A stretch of 64,000 nt of DNA from contig JARBTJ010000005.1 in assembly GCA_029240245.1 (NCBI GenBank), positions 1 to 64,000 of the forward strand. Reading direction: 5' to 3'. Numbering within the stretch: position 1 is the first letter of the stretch; each line of letters opens with the position of its first letter. The notes beneath the pieces are model-generated. The model worked only from the letters and a program-made list of their open reading frames with translations. It was not told the origin of the DNA and did no database searches. The position numbers were made by a program, and so were the translations under genes. The DNA is from Herbinix sp. Lineage in GTDB: Bacteria; Bacillota; Clostridia; Lachnospirales; Lachnospiraceae. Below, piece after piece: positions 56,176 to 64,000 of the stretch.

Positions 56176-56544
56176 TTACCGCAATGAATCTAATTGTTCT
56201 TTTCTATGCTCCTGTTTTTCTTTTGCATTTCGGAACGTCTTCTCATCCATGTGATCAGCATTATGATTAAGATATCCTTCCGTATAAATTAAACGCTTTT
56301 CCGTGTTATCTTTGTAATTGTTGCTATAGTTATCACCATACGCTATTTTATTTTTCAAATTTTCAATTTCCTGCTGACGCTCTTCCTGAAGCTCTCTTGC
56401 ATGCTCCAAATTCTCAGGAGAAGAGGAAATATCCGCATGCTGCTCCAGATGACGTTCCGTACGTGTCTGCTTTTCCACTATATTAACCAAATGATCAATT
56501 CGACGTTCATTTTCAGCACTACGACAATTTTTATTATTATCCAT
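56176..56544 (-). CDS. Small charged helical protein with two Tlp-like segments
   Basis: About 122 residues from the ATG at 56544 (after AAAGGGTGG). It is highly charged, has no membrane segment, and carries two similar halves. In each, a polar helix (RTERHLEQHAD; TEKRLIYTEGYLNHNAD) is followed by E-rich and KEKQEHRKEQLDSLR-like helices. The pattern resembles the small acid-soluble spore protein Tlp, here apparently duplicated. The likeness is by eye only, so the spore role is a hypothesis. Confidence 0.65.
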   Translation of the reverse strand: MDNNKNCRSAENERRIDHLVNIVEKQTRTERHLEQHADISSSPENLEHARELQEERQQEIENLKNKIAYGDNYSNNYKDNTEKRLIYTEGYLNHNADHMDEKTFRNAKEKQEHRKEQLDSLR

Positions 56545-56755
56545 GTTTTCCCACCCTTTCATATCCTATTCGAGAAGTTTATCTCGAATTTATTTTTTCC
56601 GATGCTGTTCTTTTTCATACTAAAATACGACTGGATGAAAGAATGCCTTATTGCCAATTTATGAATTTTCTGCCTATTATAAATTAACATTTGGTTTACC
56701 AGATATCTACCATTAAATTTTTTAAAAACAACCTAATCAAATAATATCAATGCTC

Positions 56756-57580
56756 TTAAACTCCTTTTAAATTTCTCATATAATAAAACATATACTGTTG
56801 GACAATCCCTGCATATCCATCATAAATCTTCACATCGAAACGGTTATCGTAGATTTCCTTCAGTACCTTGGCAATCCATACGTCCACCGGAAAAGCTTCA
56901 ATATGATGTAAACCGTATAGCAAAATGCAGTTTGCAACCTTATTACCAATTCCACGAATCTTTTTTAAAACAGCTGCTGCCTCTTCAAAAGAACACCCCA
57001 TTAGCTTTTCCAATGGAAGCTCACCCTGAACAACAGCCTGTGCGGCATTAATTATGTATTCATCTCTGTAACCAAGCTTAAGCTCCCTTAAATCCTTCGC
57101 AGATGCTTTTGCCAAACGATCCGGTGACGGAAATGTGTAATATGTGACACCTTCGCCTTGATCGCTCCTTCTTTTTTCTCCGTATCGCTCACAAATACGT
57201 TCAATGCAGTTTTTTATGGAGGGTATATTTTTGTTCTGCGATATAATGTAGCTGATTAGCATTTCAAAGGGTTCTTGTTTCAGAATCCGTATTCCTTTCC
57301 CGTATTCAGCAGCTGCTTTCAGGAACTGATCCTTTCCTTGTATCAGTTCTTTCACAATACGGTCATAATCATACTTAAAATCGAAATACTCCACCCATCT
57401 CTCATGGAAATCCTCTTCACTACAGCTGATATTGACGGTTTCCTCGTCGAGCTGCTCCAATTCAATATAAGTACCATAAGCTATCATACTAAATTTATTT
57501 TCACTAATTTCATTCATACGAAAGCATTGTCCGGAATTAGCGATTTGAGCGATGTTAAAATTTTTACTTCGAATGAGCAT
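56756..57580 (-). CDS. ogg: OGG1-type 8-oxoguanine DNA glycosylase
   Basis: 274 residues. The N-terminal domain has the GQCFRMNE strand. The HhH-GPD domain has GIGNKVANCILLYGLHHIEAFPVDVW near residues 210-240. The catalytic lysine (NKVANC) and aspartate (PVDVW) are both present. It removes 8-oxoguanine opposite cytosine and nicks the strand. The OGG1 form is usual in clostridia. Confidence 0.9.
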   Translation of the reverse strand: MLIRSKNFNIAQIANSGQCFRMNEISENKFSMIAYGTYIELEQLDEETVNISCSEEDFHERWVEYFDFKYDYDRIVKELIQGKDQFLKAAAEYGKGIRILKQEPFEMLISYIISQNKNIPSIKNCIERICERYGEKRRSDQGEGVTYYTFPSPDRLAKASAKDLRELKLGYRDEYIINAAQAVVQGELPLEKLMGCSFEEAAAVLKKIRGIGNKVANCILLYGLHHIEAFPVDVWIAKVLKEIYDNRFDVKIYDGYAGIVQQYMFYYMRNLKGV

Positions 57581-57772
57581 TCTGATTTCTCCGTCCTTTC
57601 ATACATGAATTTATATAGGCCATTGTGAAACAAAATAATATTTGCTATTGTACATACAACCTATACTATTCTTTCGCTCCATCACTACCTAGTGCTTAAC
57701 TTGTATTACAGGATAATATATAAAAAATTTATAGGATATAACATGAATTTCATACAACTAATAACATTGATT

Positions 57773-57878
57773 ATCTTAAAATTTATCTTATAATATATCT
57801 TATAATATGTCTTAAAATTTATCATAAATTTATCTTAAAATTTATCTTATAATATATCTTATAATTTATCATAGATTA
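57773..57878. repeat. 12-bp AT-rich tandem repeat
   Basis: Nine units of ATCTTAWAATWT (two of 11 bp) run in a row within the 388-bp gap before the MFS gene. The order of variants suggests duplication of a larger block. The rest of the gap shows nothing clear. Confidence 0.8.
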
Positions 57879-57968
57879 TGCTATAGTGAAATCAGAATTT
57901 ATCAGTGAATTACTGGTATATTAATCAGCTTAAGTTTACACAAATGAAATGGAGGAATTCATCACAGC

Positions 57969-59405
57969 ATGTTCAATAACATAATGTTTGTACATAGGTA
58001 TCTTATGGGTCAGATCAGACGAATTTACTTTATGGCACTGCCGGAGAGTAAAGAGGACTTTAAAAAGAGCCGAATTTTTTATACTACCGCCGACACTGCT
58101 GCACAAACGATAGCTCAGTTAGCTGGCGGTACCTTTTTGGCCACTTTAATGTCCTACTGCAGCATATCGGATGCCAATATCGGAATTATCACCTCCTTAG
58201 TTAGCTTTGCTGCCTTATCACAGTTGTTCCTGGTAAATTTTTTCAAACGTATAAAAAAATATAAACTGCTGGTATGCTTAACCGCACTGCAACGTATTTT
58301 ATTTGCAGTCTTATATTTTATTCCCTTATTGGCCATCGGCGGCACCTCCAAAGCCACTATCATTGTTTTACTATATTTTGTGGGACAGGTTTTTGTGCAA
58401 ATCGGTCTTCCTGCTTCCCAGGATTGGATCGCCAGCTTAGTGCCGGGCAAATTAAGAGGTAAGTATTTCTCCATCAAGGATTCTGTAGCGGTCTTCGTAG
58501 TATCCAGTACTATGCTACTGTCCGGTGTAATCCTCGATTACTTTAAACCAAGAAATCTCCTGACTGGTTTTATCATCATCGGTATTTTAATTTTCCTATT
58601 GACTCTTTTGAACGTGATTGCATTATCCAAAATGAAAGAACCTAAGCTCTCTTATACTAACGAAAATGGCAAAGAAATGCACGGAAGACTGGCGAAAAAG
58701 GCAAAAGAAGATTTAAAGACGGATAAAGCATCTGAGCTTGGTATACTTTCCGAATTAAAGGTAGCCTTCCTCGACCGGAAATTTCGTAAGGCATTTACCA
58801 TCCAGTGTCTGTACACCTTTGCTTTTTTCATATGCCTTCCTTTTAATGCCAGTTATCAGATTAATGATTTATCACTTCCTTATACCTTTATAATGCTGAT
58901 AAGTTTTATTGCTAATTTATATCGTATTTATATTACTCCAAAATTCGGACGCCTGGCTGATAAACACGGTATGGCTAAAATACTACGGTATACTCTGTTT
59001 GCTTTGGGCCTCAGCTCCCTCGCCGTGACTTTTACCGTACCCGCGAATGCCTATCCCTTATTTATCATTTCCACTGTTTTCGGTTCAACGGCATGGGCTT
59101 TTGTTGGTATCGGATTGTTCGGGGTACAGCTGGATTTCTTTAAAAGCGAGAAACGTATGGTCTGGTTAACCATTACTTCTTCTCTTTCGGGCATTTTTGG
59201 GTTCCTGTTTTCAATCCTTGGAGGCATGATCCTGGATTATCTCCAGAAAGCAGACTTTCACCTGTTCGGAATTAAGATATATGCTCAGCAGGTGCTTAAC
59301 CTGATCGGATTTTTAATCATTTTGATTGCGGTATATTATATAAAATATCATATTGAAACTGAAAAGATTGATTCGAATCGCCTTGACGGAAGAGTGAAGG
59401 CCTAA
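57969..59405 (+). CDS. Major facilitator superfamily transporter
   Basis: 478 residues with about 12 membrane segments, split by a charged cytosolic loop near residues 225-260 (GKEMHGRLAKKAKEDLKTDK). GKLRGKYFSIKDS near residue 160 and KFGRLADKHGMAK near 320 are the two half-domain cytosolic loop motifs. The substrate is unknown. GGAGG lies 13 bases before the ATG at 57969, rather far; the ATG at residue 13 or 22 is possible. Confidence 0.83.
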   Translation: MFNNIMFVHRYLMGQIRRIYFMALPESKEDFKKSRIFYTTADTAAQTIAQLAGGTFLATLMSYCSISDANIGIITSLVSFAALSQLFLVNFFKRIKKYKLLVCLTALQRILFAVLYFIPLLAIGGTSKATIIVLLYFVGQVFVQIGLPASQDWIASLVPGKLRGKYFSIKDSVAVFVVSSTMLLSGVILDYFKPRNLLTGFIIIGILIFLLTLLNVIALSKMKEPKLSYTNENGKEMHGRLAKKAKEDLKTDKASELGILSELKVAFLDRKFRKAFTIQCLYTFAFFICLPFNASYQINDLSLPYTFIMLISFIANLYRIYITPKFGRLADKHGMAKILRYTLFALGLSSLAVTFTVPANAYPLFIISTVFGSTAWAFVGIGLFGVQLDFFKSEKRMVWLTITSSLSGIFGFLFSILGGMILDYLQKADFHLFGIKIYAQQVLNLIGFLIILIAVYYIKYHIETEKIDSNRLDGRVKA

Positions 59406-59430
59406 CCATTTTTACATGAACATAAACTAT

Positions 59431-59496
59431 AAAAAGAGAGCCCTATTTGCACCCCATAATAGCAATTCAATCGGGGACAGGAAAGGCTCTCTTTTT
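59431..59496 (+). terminator. Terminator after the MFS gene
   Basis: AAAAAGAGAGCC pairs with GGCTCTCTTTTT, with an inner CCCC/GGGG pair. A T run ends the stem. Confidence 0.8.
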
Positions 59497-59678
59497 CGTA
59501 TTAAAAGCCCTGGTGTTCCCCATGATGTGGCATTGAAAGGTACGGACATTTTATTGAAGCGTAATCATAAAAGGATCGAAAGTCATGGTTGCAACCGTTT
59601 TAAAGCTTTTTAAATTGAACGTATCTTGGCAGGAATCCAAAATCCGGTGACTAATTTTGAGATTCTGAAAGAGACCCC

Positions 59679-59739
59679 TACTACCGCAGTAGTAGACGTA
59701 CATGACAGTATTGGGACGCATTGGGATATATTGGGATAT
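59679..59739. repeat. Short hairpin and 10-bp repeats in the MFS-ECF gap
   Basis: CTACTACCGCAGTAGTAG is a small palindrome. ATTGGGACGC, ATTGGGATAT, ATTGGGATAT follow as three 10-bp units, just upstream of the ECF gene promoter. Confidence 0.5.
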
Positions 59740-59764
59740 AAAAAGAAAGTAAGTTATTTTGATA

Positions 59765-59793
59765 TTGACATTTGGTTAGTTATTATATATAAT
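59765..59793 (+). promoter_or_regulatory. Sigma-A promoter of the ECF S-component gene
   Basis: TTGACA and TATAAT, both perfect, separated by 17 bases. The leader is about 137 nt. Confidence 0.85.
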
Positions 59794-59796
59794 TAC

Positions 59797-59812
59797 AGCT
59801 GACAAGACAGCT
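59797..59812. promoter_or_regulatory. Likely repressor operator at the ECF gene start site
   Basis: AGCTGACAAGACAGCT is a 16-bp dyad starting three bases after the -10 box, so it covers the transcription start. That is a classic repressor position. Given the NiaX-like gene, a NiaR-type niacin repressor is the first candidate. Confidence 0.5.
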
Positions 59813-59936
59813 ATCAAGTCTCTTGTATACACCGGAGGACAATTACACTTTTTATAACTACCACACTCTCTGTACAGGATCTGACTGGTAAACAGGCTGA
59901 ATTAATAATTATGTAAAAAAGGAAGGTAAGATAAGT

Positions 59937-60497
59937 ATGAAAACCCAACATAACAAAGTATTATCCATGACGATTACAGCAATGCTCTGTGCCATCGGTA
60001 TTATGATTCCCCAAGTCGCACCCAGATTTGTCATGGGGCCGATTTCATTTACTCTTGCAAGCCATGTATCAATATTTATTGCCATGTTTATATCCCCGGT
60101 GACAGCTATTGCTGTTGCTATCGTTACAACCCTTGGTTTCTTAATTAATGGGTTTGCTCCCGAAATCGTATTAAGAGCGGCTTCCCATTTAATCTTTGCG
60201 GCACTTGGTTCCTTCCTACTTCAGAAGAATGGCGGTATTATGCAGTCGATGAAAAAAGCAACTGTTTTTTCCTTATTAATTGCCGTTGTGCATGCAGTTT
60301 CTGAAGTAACTGCTGTAGCAATTTTCTATCAGATTACCGGTGTAACCTCAAGCTCCTTCTTTAAAATGGTAATCATCGGTGTTGGCGCAGGTACTTTAAT
60401 TCACAGCATGATTGACTTTACCATCGCCGTACTTGTATGGAAGCCTCTACAGCACATCATCATGATACCGGCAAGTGCGAAAGTTAGAGTAAAATAA
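59937..60497 (+). CDS. ECF transporter substrate-binding (S) component, NiaX-like
   Basis: 186 residues with about five or six membrane segments. SFTLASHVSIFIAMFISPVTAIAVAIVTTLGF and EIVLRAASHLIFAALGS match the niacin-type S components (NiaX) as I know them, though I could not compare sequences. Such proteins bind a vitamin and work with a shared EcfAA'T module, which is not in the window. GGAAGG lies before the ATG. Confidence 0.7.
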   Translation: MKTQHNKVLSMTITAMLCAIGIMIPQVAPRFVMGPISFTLASHVSIFIAMFISPVTAIAVAIVTTLGFLINGFAPEIVLRAASHLIFAALGSFLLQKNGGIMQSMKKATVFSLLIAVVHAVSEVTAVAIFYQITGVTSSSFFKMVIIGVGAGTLIHSMIDFTIAVLVWKPLQHIIMIPASAKVRVK

Positions 60498-60661
60498 CCA
60501 CCTTCTATTATAATAAATCATTGAATAGATTATGAGATAAAGTGCTTTTCCTCAATTGTATTGCGAGGGTAAGCACTATTCTTATCTGCATTAATGTAAA
60601 TCATTTACTATTGATATGATCTTTTGAGTATGGTAAGGTTTTATTAAAGGTGGTAATGATT

Positions 60662-61150
60662 ATGAAAAAAACTTACAACATCAAATTCATTTTATCATTA
60701 GTATTTTTAAGCTTTTTTATCGGAAGTGTTCCTGTATATGCATCAAGTCTATTCGATTCTGAGATTTTATACTATCTTGAGATGTATTTTAATTCACATA
60801 TTTCCGGGTTTACCAGCAAGATTGATCGTGAAAAGAATCAAAACATCCAAACGCATAAAGAGGAAATGAAAGATTACATAGACTCCTCTACCGCACAGGC
60901 TATATCTAACGTTGATGGTTTTGTTCAAAACGAGATCACTCGAATGGACCGTGAATTACGCAACTATATGGATAGCTTATATCAGCAGCTTCCGGATGCG
61001 TTAGCGGAGGATGAGGAATTGTTAAAGGAATATTTAACTAATTATGTGAATCAACAAATAGACAGTGCTAAGGATGAACTATTCACTGCACTCAGTATTG
61101 AAATTCAGAATCATATGATAGAAGAATTAGAAGGAAACACGCAAAACTAA
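60662..61150 (+). CDS. Hypothetical secreted coiled-coil protein
   Basis: 162 residues from the ATG at 60662, eight bases after AAAGGTGG. A signal peptide (MKKTYNIKFILSLVFLSFFIGSVPVYASS) with an AxS-type cleavage site near residue 26 is followed by a long, acidic helical region with heptad-like spacing. No known domain or anchor is seen, so it may be secreted or wall-associated. It is flanked by its own terminator. Confidence 0.7.
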   Translation: MKKTYNIKFILSLVFLSFFIGSVPVYASSLFDSEILYYLEMYFNSHISGFTSKIDREKNQNIQTHKEEMKDYIDSSTAQAISNVDGFVQNEITRMDRELRNYMDSLYQQLPDALAEDEELLKEYLTNYVNQQIDSAKDELFTALSIEIQNHMIEELEGNTQN

Positions 61151-61185
61151 ACAACCTATTCCGTAACGATAAGAGTTTAAAATAG

Positions 61186-61254
61186 AGAGGATACCGGAAT
61201 GGCCCCAATTAGCTGATTAGCCTATCAAGGGTAAACACCGGTATCCTCTTTTTA
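61186..61254 (+). terminator. Terminator of the secreted protein gene
   Basis: AGAGGATACCGG pairs with CCGGTATCCTCT, followed by a T run. The 40-base loop may fold further. Confidence 0.8.
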
Positions 61255-61287
61255 TTTACTACAATTTGCAAGTATATATTCTAAAGA

Positions 61288-61411
61288 TTGATTAAAGTAT
61301 CAAAAGCACCTTCGGTGCTTTCATACTACTATATATTGATATGTAAGCTTGCTTCCATATCAATATATAGTAGTATGAAAAGTGCGTAGCACCTTTTGAC
61401 ACTTTAACCAA
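61288..61411. mobile_element. 124-bp palindromic MITE-like element, copy C
   Basis: It starts TTGATTAAAGTATCAAAAG and ends CTTTTGACACTTTAACCAA. The length is 124 bp and the orientation is that of copy A. GA flanks both ends. It has no ORF and lies between the secreted-protein terminator and the GH43 gene 3' end. Confidence 0.85.
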
Positions 61412-61509
61412 GATTATTATGTTATTGTTCATTTCAGACATCAGTACCTATGACGACTGTTCCTTTTTTCCTTTAAGACAAAAATGATAACAAGTCTATC
61501 ATCAAAACA

Positions 61510-63114
61510 TTATTCAGCTGTGATACCCACTTCATCCAACTGTTCTACACTGATATAATCCAGATTGATTCCTCCGTTACCACCGGTAAGTCTAATGGTA
61601 TTGGTTTCACCAGGATTAAGCTTTAATGTAAAGGAAGCCACACCGGTATACTTTTGCCAACCCCAGGTACAAACAGCATTCAATAAGGAATAATCTTCCC
61701 CATTTACATTCAAGTTCAATTTCGATAGCTGCTGCCCGTTAGCAAAATAAACTTTAATCGTTGATCTTCCGCCATTTCCACCATCCACATGGTTAAACTG
61801 ACAGTATGCACCTTCCATATGTAGGTTATTGATTACCCTGTCAGCTTTATTATCCACCTTAGCCCCTAAAGTTGCTCCACCGCCAAGTTCACAATCTGTT
61901 ACTTCATATTTCTTTAAGGTAGGATTAGGAGCAGGCGAATCACCCGCAAGTCCAACACCCTCTCCAGTCTGCTCCACCATCTGGATCGTACCATCTTCGT
62001 TAAAATATATCTTATCAACGCATACGCTTCGCAATACTCCCTGACCGGAAATATTTTGATTATGATAGAACAGATACCATTGACCTTTATATTCTGCAAC
62101 AGAACCATGACTCGTATCGCATCCGGTCGGTTTTAAAAAGATACCCTGATAATTCCAAGGTCCGAGCGGGTTATCACTGATGGCATATCGCATGTTATTA
62201 GCACCGGAATTATTATCTGCATAGGTTAAATAATAGATTCCATTTCTCTTAAATACCCAGGTAGCTTCATGAAAGTCCTCTAATCCCTCCATATCCTTCA
62301 TTTCAGTCTTTAAGGAAACCATATCTGTATTCATTTCTCCACCCATGCACATACTGCCGCCGCCGTAGTACATATAAACCCTGTCATCATCATCAATAAA
62401 TACACATGGATCTATCATTGCATTACCGCCTAGACCTTCTATGTACCCTTGATCTGTAAAGTCAGATGCCGGTTTATTACTGGTAGCTACTCCAACTTTC
62501 CATGTCGTCTGCCACTCACCACTCGGATGTGGGTAATAAAAATAATAGGTTCCGTCACGATAGGCACAGTCCGGTGCCCACATAAAGCCACCTTCCGGCC
62601 TGCCCCATGCTACATCATCCGCCCGAAGAATTTCGCCTTCATCCACCCAGTTCACCATATCTGTTGAGGAAAATACATGATATCGATCCATAAGATCACA
62701 ACCCCTTGCCGGGTCCATATCATGGGAAGCGTATATGTAAATCTTCCCGTCCTCCCATACGTGAGCAGATGGATCAGCAGTGAAAATACTGGTTATGATC
62801 GGATTACCTGCTGTTTCTTTTGCTACAGGCTCTACAAAAACCGGATCAGTATTCTCAACAACAGATGCTTCATCATCCTCCGCTGTTTCCGTATCTACTG
62901 CTCCATCCGTATTATCAGCGTCCGCTAAAGCATCTGTCACCTGCTGATTAGCCCCTCCATCCGATTGATTAACATCACCGTTTCCGCCCGTTTCTTCAGC
63001 CGGCCAAAGCCATGGAAACCCTGTTAATTTATTCATAGCATATCCTCCTCCGACCAATAAAATTATGGCTGCCCCAATGATGATGGAAATTCTGAATACT
63101 TTTTTATTCTTCAT
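61510..63114 (-). CDS. Membrane-anchored family 43 glycoside hydrolase with CBM6-like domain
   Basis: 534 residues. An N-terminal helix (~8-26) is followed by an acidic Asn/Asp/Thr-rich linker (~40-100). The five-bladed GH43 domain has TADPSAHVWEDGKIYIYASHD (catalytic base Asp), MIDPCVF (pKa-tuning Asp) and FHEATWVFKR (acid Glu). The last ~130 residues form a carbohydrate-binding module (GGNGGRSTIKVYF, GGINLDYISVEQL). GH43 enzymes cut arabinose or xylose from plant polysaccharides. GGAAGG precedes the ATG. It follows another surface protein gene by 58 bp, probably in one operon. Confidence 0.9.
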   Translation of the reverse strand: MKNKKVFRISIIIGAAIILLVGGGYAMNKLTGFPWLWPAEETGGNGDVNQSDGGANQQVTDALADADNTDGAVDTETAEDDEASVVENTDPVFVEPVAKETAGNPIITSIFTADPSAHVWEDGKIYIYASHDMDPARGCDLMDRYHVFSSTDMVNWVDEGEILRADDVAWGRPEGGFMWAPDCAYRDGTYYFYYPHPSGEWQTTWKVGVATSNKPASDFTDQGYIEGLGGNAMIDPCVFIDDDDRVYMYYGGGSMCMGGEMNTDMVSLKTEMKDMEGLEDFHEATWVFKRNGIYYLTYADNNSGANNMRYAISDNPLGPWNYQGIFLKPTGCDTSHGSVAEYKGQWYLFYHNQNISGQGVLRSVCVDKIYFNEDGTIQMVEQTGEGVGLAGDSPAPNPTLKKYEVTDCELGGGATLGAKVDNKADRVINNLHMEGAYCQFNHVDGGNGGRSTIKVYFANGQQLSKLNLNVNGEDYSLLNAVCTWGWQKYTGVASFTLKLNPGETNTIRLTGGNGGINLDYISVEQLDEVGITAE

Positions 63115-63172
63115 ATCTAACCTTCCGTCTGTTGACGGTACCTTTCTTCCTATGCTTACTCATGCTGCAATA

Positions 63173-64000
63173 TTATTTTATCTTTTTCTTTTTAAGGAAG
63201 AGCAGTACTGTTATCGCTCCCAGAATCAATACCGCTGCTCCAATGAGGATTGGCCAAAATAGCGAGGGATTCCTTTTCGCATTTTCCTTCTCATCCTCAG
63301 ACTCTGCCGGTGCTGATACTTCCTTTACAGCAGTAACCAAAGTATTTTTTGCAGCCTCCAACCTTTGTTTTAAATCATTTAATTCCGCAATTGCAGTGTC
63401 AGGTGTAAATGCTTGATCTGCTTCCTCAATGATAGACTTTAATTGTTGGTAGCTCTCAACAGTATAGTCCTCTGAATTAAGCCTTCTGCAATTTTCTAGT
63501 ACATTAACAAATTCATTCTGGGCAACCAAAAGCTCCATATCCGGCATTAGCTCACCCGCTGATTCAAAGGATATCCAGTTTACATTCATACCGGCATTCA
63601 TAATCAGATAAAAATCATGTCCTCCGGTGAACTGTTCTCCGTTAACGATATCCACCGTATTCGTCGTATAAGTCTGCCATTCATCTGTCGCTTTTACAAA
63701 AAGCTCTGCAACCACCGGACCATCGAAGCTGTCCAGGCAGACAGTAACCTTATTTCCGGAAGTACCAGAAGTACGAACATTAAGTTTCACAGGTATCTCT
63801 TTGAATTTAACATCATAAAATACTGCATAATTACTACCCGAAATAAAACCGAGATTTTCCCCGCCTTCGCTGCAGGCCTCTGTTTTAATATTACTACCAA
63901 CTAATTCATCATAATCTTCTGCTTCAATCTGTCCCGGAAGAAGTCTGCAATTATCAAATGCACTCTTCACAAAGCTAACGTACTGTTCGGCTTTCTCCCT
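63173..64000 (-). CDS. C-terminal part of a surface carbohydrate-active protein (5' end outside window)
   Basis: The frame stays open past the window edge; the GTG at 63970 on the ORF track is internal. Visible parts: a CBM6-like module (QIEAEDYDEL, FYDVKFKEIPVKLNVRTSG, MNVNWISFE), a helical linker (~150-220, FIVAR-like), then a C-terminal membrane helix (FWPILIGAAVLILGAITVLLFL) with a KKKKIK tail. It is therefore anchored at its C-terminus. The missing N-terminus probably holds a glycoside hydrolase domain. It lies just upstream of the GH43 gene. Confidence 0.8.
   Translation of the reverse strand, partial: REKAEQYVSFVKSAFDNCRLLPGQIEAEDYDELVGSNIKTEACSEGGENLGFISGSNYAVFYDVKFKEIPVKLNVRTSGTSGNKVTVCLDSFDGPVVAELFVKATDEWQTYTTNTVDIVNGEQFTGGHDFYLIMNAGMNVNWISFESAGELMPDMELLVAQNEFVNVLENCRRLNSEDYTVESYQQLKSIIEEADQAFTPDTAIAELNDLKQRLEAAKNTLVTAVKEVSAPAESEDEKENAKRNPSLFWPILIGAAVLILGAITVLLFLKKKKIK

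Noticed and set aside
59416-59613. 65-residue ORF after the MFS gene
   Set aside because: It lies over the terminator hairpin, has no ribosome site and no recognisable domain.

Overview
This is an AT-rich window from a spore-forming, Gram-positive anaerobe, most likely a member of the Lachnospiraceae (Clostridium cluster XIVa). The evidence is indirect but consistent. It includes a dipicolinate synthase pair (dpaA-dpaB, needed for spores), a tgt-yajC operon, a class II fructose-bisphosphate aldolase, an archaeal-type aspartyl-tRNA synthetase of the kind found in clostridia, surface-anchored family 43 glycoside hydrolases, strong GGAGG ribosome sites and sigma-A promoters. No taxonomic search could be run. 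I saw no tRNA, rRNA, CRISPR array or complete transposase gene.

Layout. (1) 1-3.0 kb: a 27-bp tandem repeat cut by the window edge, a soluble chemoreceptor-like protein, a RidA protein and a VanZ-like protein. (2) 3.0-34.2 kb, all on the minus strand: a large exopolysaccharide/capsule locus. It is read from about 34.2 kb down to 3.0 kb, starting at a consensus promoter. The order is phosphatase CpsB, Wzz-like co-polymerase, tyrosine kinase CpsD, an unknown membrane protein and a priming phosphoglycosyltransferase. A run of glycosyltransferases follows, with glucose-1-phosphate cytidylyltransferase, an RmlC-like epimerase, a TupA-type ATP-grasp protein and a radical SAM protein. Then come Wzy, Wzx, the GDP-fucose genes (gmd, fcl, manC), the UDP-glucuronate genes (ugd, 4-epimerase), a second ATP-grasp protein, an E1-type dehydrase overlapping a second radical SAM protein, and an LCP ligase. 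(3) 34.4-42 kb: a GNAT acetyltransferase and an oppA-B-C-D-F oligopeptide transporter operon. (4) 42-54 kb: dpaAB, asnB, yajC/tgt, a GGDEF-EAL protein, fba, a small Tyr/Pro-rich protein, a thioesterase and an SDR. (5) 53.4-64 kb: a long structured leader in front of aspS2, a Tlp-like small protein, an OGG1-type glycosylase, an MFS transporter, a NiaX-like ECF S component under a likely repressor site, a secreted coiled-coil protein and two surface carbohydrate-active proteins.

How the genes work together. The EPS locus supplies GDP-fucose, UDP-glucuronate/galacturonate and probably a CDP-3,6-dideoxyhexose. Assembly runs by the Wzx/Wzy route under a tyrosine kinase/phosphatase pair, and attachment to the wall is probably by the LCP protein. 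Two ATP-grasp and two radical SAM proteins suggest non-sugar or unusually modified groups on the polymer.

Unexplained structure. A family of 124-bp palindromic elements occurs in three full and several degraded copies. The aspS2 leader has alternative hairpins and a terminator. A ribosome-site-hiding hairpin sits at the head of the EPS operon. There are also a possible 9-residue-repeat protein at the left edge and several other structured intergenic regions.
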